Assembly (NCBI GenBank): GCA_964494735.1
Contig: CAZBSD010000066.1
Coordinates: forward strand, 1-6,709
Length of the DNA: 6,709 nt
Source: PHAA01 sp964494735
Lineage (GTDB): Bacteria; Bacillota; Syntrophomonadia; Syntrophomonadales; Syntrophomonadaceae
Direction: 5' to 3'
A program made the translations under genes and the position numbers. The first letter of the stretch is position 1; every line of letters starts with the position of its first letter. Positions 6,188-6,709 of this stretch are shown piece by piece. Under the pieces are notes generated by a model, which was not told the origin of the DNA, searched no databases, and saw only the letters and a list, made by a program, of their open reading frames with translations.

Positions 6188-6709
6188 CAAAATCCCAGCC
6201 CCCTTAAAACATATCCCGCCAGTATGTTTGGATTGGCTTCTTCGATATCATCGGGGACATCCTGCCCGTTGGTTATATAGGTAATTGGCAGCTTGCCATA
6301 ATAGGCAGCGTTGGCAACAGAACCCGGCGAGCTGGTCTCATCGATTTTGGTCATTATCATATGTGAATAGGCGGTAGTCCTATAATCGTCGATGATCCTG
6401 CGCATATCCTGGTTTTTGGTGGTGGCGTTGACTACCAGCCAGACATCGACGGTCTCCAGTACGTCCAGGTAGGCCTTGAGTTCCCCCAGTTGATAACGGT
6501 TTTGCGAGGGACGGCCAGTAGTGTCAATCAACAGCAGATCCTTGTCTCGGTTCCGGTCCGCGGCTTTGCGCAGTTCATCCGGACTCATGACTACGTCCAC
6601 GCTGGCCCCGATAATCTCCCCGTAGATCTTCATCTGTTCCACCGCCCCAACCCTATAGGTATCGATGGTTATGAACCCGATATTAAAACTGTTGAACAGC
6701 GAGTAAATG
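6187..6709 (-). CDS. flhF: Flagellar biosynthesis GTPase FlhF, C-terminal part (5' end beyond the window)
   Basis: FlhF is an SRP-family GTPase that places the flagellum at the right site on the membrane. Only the last 173 residues are visible; the reading frame is open to the window edge, where the translation begins IYSLFNSFNIGFITIDTYRVGAVEQMK, the strand and DTYRxGAxEQ motif that follow the P-loop in FlhF/Ffh/FtsY. The G3 motif reads IDTTGR (DTTGR at 6511-6525) rather than the common DTAGR. The G4 motif is TKID (6340-6351) in MTKIDETSSPGS, followed by ITYITNGQDVPDDIEEA, the conserved FlhF C-terminal signature. The N-terminal B domain, the N domain and the P-loop are missing from the window. 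An internal GTG near 6642 would give only 151 residues and cuts into the conserved EQ motif, so it is not a real start. The stop overlaps the flhG start by one base. Confidence 0.95.
   Translation of the reverse strand, partial: IYSLFNSFNIGFITIDTYRVGAVEQMKIYGEIIGASVDVVMSPDELRKAADRNRDKDLLLIDTTGRPSQNRYQLGELKAYLDVLETVDVWLVVNATTKNQDMRRIIDDYRTTAYSHMIMTKIDETSSPGSVANAAYYGKLPITYITNGQDVPDDIEEANPNILAGYVLRGLGF

Noticed and set aside
6187..6642. Separate 151-residue protein starting at an internal GTG
   Set aside because: The same frame stays open upstream to the window edge and encodes conserved FlhF sequence (FITIDTYRVGAVEQ), so this is the truncated view of a longer gene.

Overview
The window is the downstream part of a flagellar/motility operon on the minus strand. 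It ends head-on against the 3' end of a tRNA-Arg(UCU) gene that reads on the plus strand. In transcription order (right to left) the genes are flhF (5'-truncated by the window edge), flhG, a YcgR-type PilZ gene, the flagellar sigma factor fliA/sigD, a short FlgF/FlgG-family rod/hook-basal-body gene, fliM, a FliN-type switch gene, motA and motB. Every gene is a recognisable flagellar family, so this is an established system; I see no undescribed system, but several local deviations are worth checking.

Organism: the strong GGAGG-type ribosome binding sites, the flhF-flhG-PilZ-sigma28 order and a FliN protein carrying an N-terminal LSQxEIxALL peptide as in Bacillus FliY all point to a Gram-positive bacterium of the Firmicutes. 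A motile member of the Clostridia (Syntrophomonas/Peptococcaceae-like) is my best guess. This is inferred from gene order and protein character, not from a database match.

Layout: positions 1-52 hold the tRNA-Arg 3' part with an encoded CCA, and 65-90 its intrinsic terminator. Positions 115-1722 hold motB and motA (stator), 1781-3181 the FliN-type protein and fliM (C-ring switch), 3231-3887 the rod protein, 3914-4624 sigma28, 4625-5305 PilZ, 5315-6187 flhG and 6187-6709 partial flhF. Coding is tight: flhF/flhG share one base, pilZ/fliA abut, motA/motB are 3 nt apart, and the largest gaps are 58 nt (fliN-motA) and 49 nt (flgG-fliM). No gene-free stretch approaches 300 bases. I found no convincing internal promoter, so transcription probably starts outside the window.

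How the genes work together: FlhF (SRP-type GTPase) and FlhG (MinD-type ATPase) set the position and number of flagella. Sigma28 switches on late flagellar genes. The rod protein is part of the axial structure. FliM and FliN form the switch that binds CheY-P and sets rotation direction. MotA/MotB form the ion-driven stator, and the PilZ protein is a likely c-di-GMP-responsive brake acting on the motor. The most interesting observation is that FliM lacks the usual N-terminal CheY-P-binding peptide while the neighbouring short FliN-type protein carries it.
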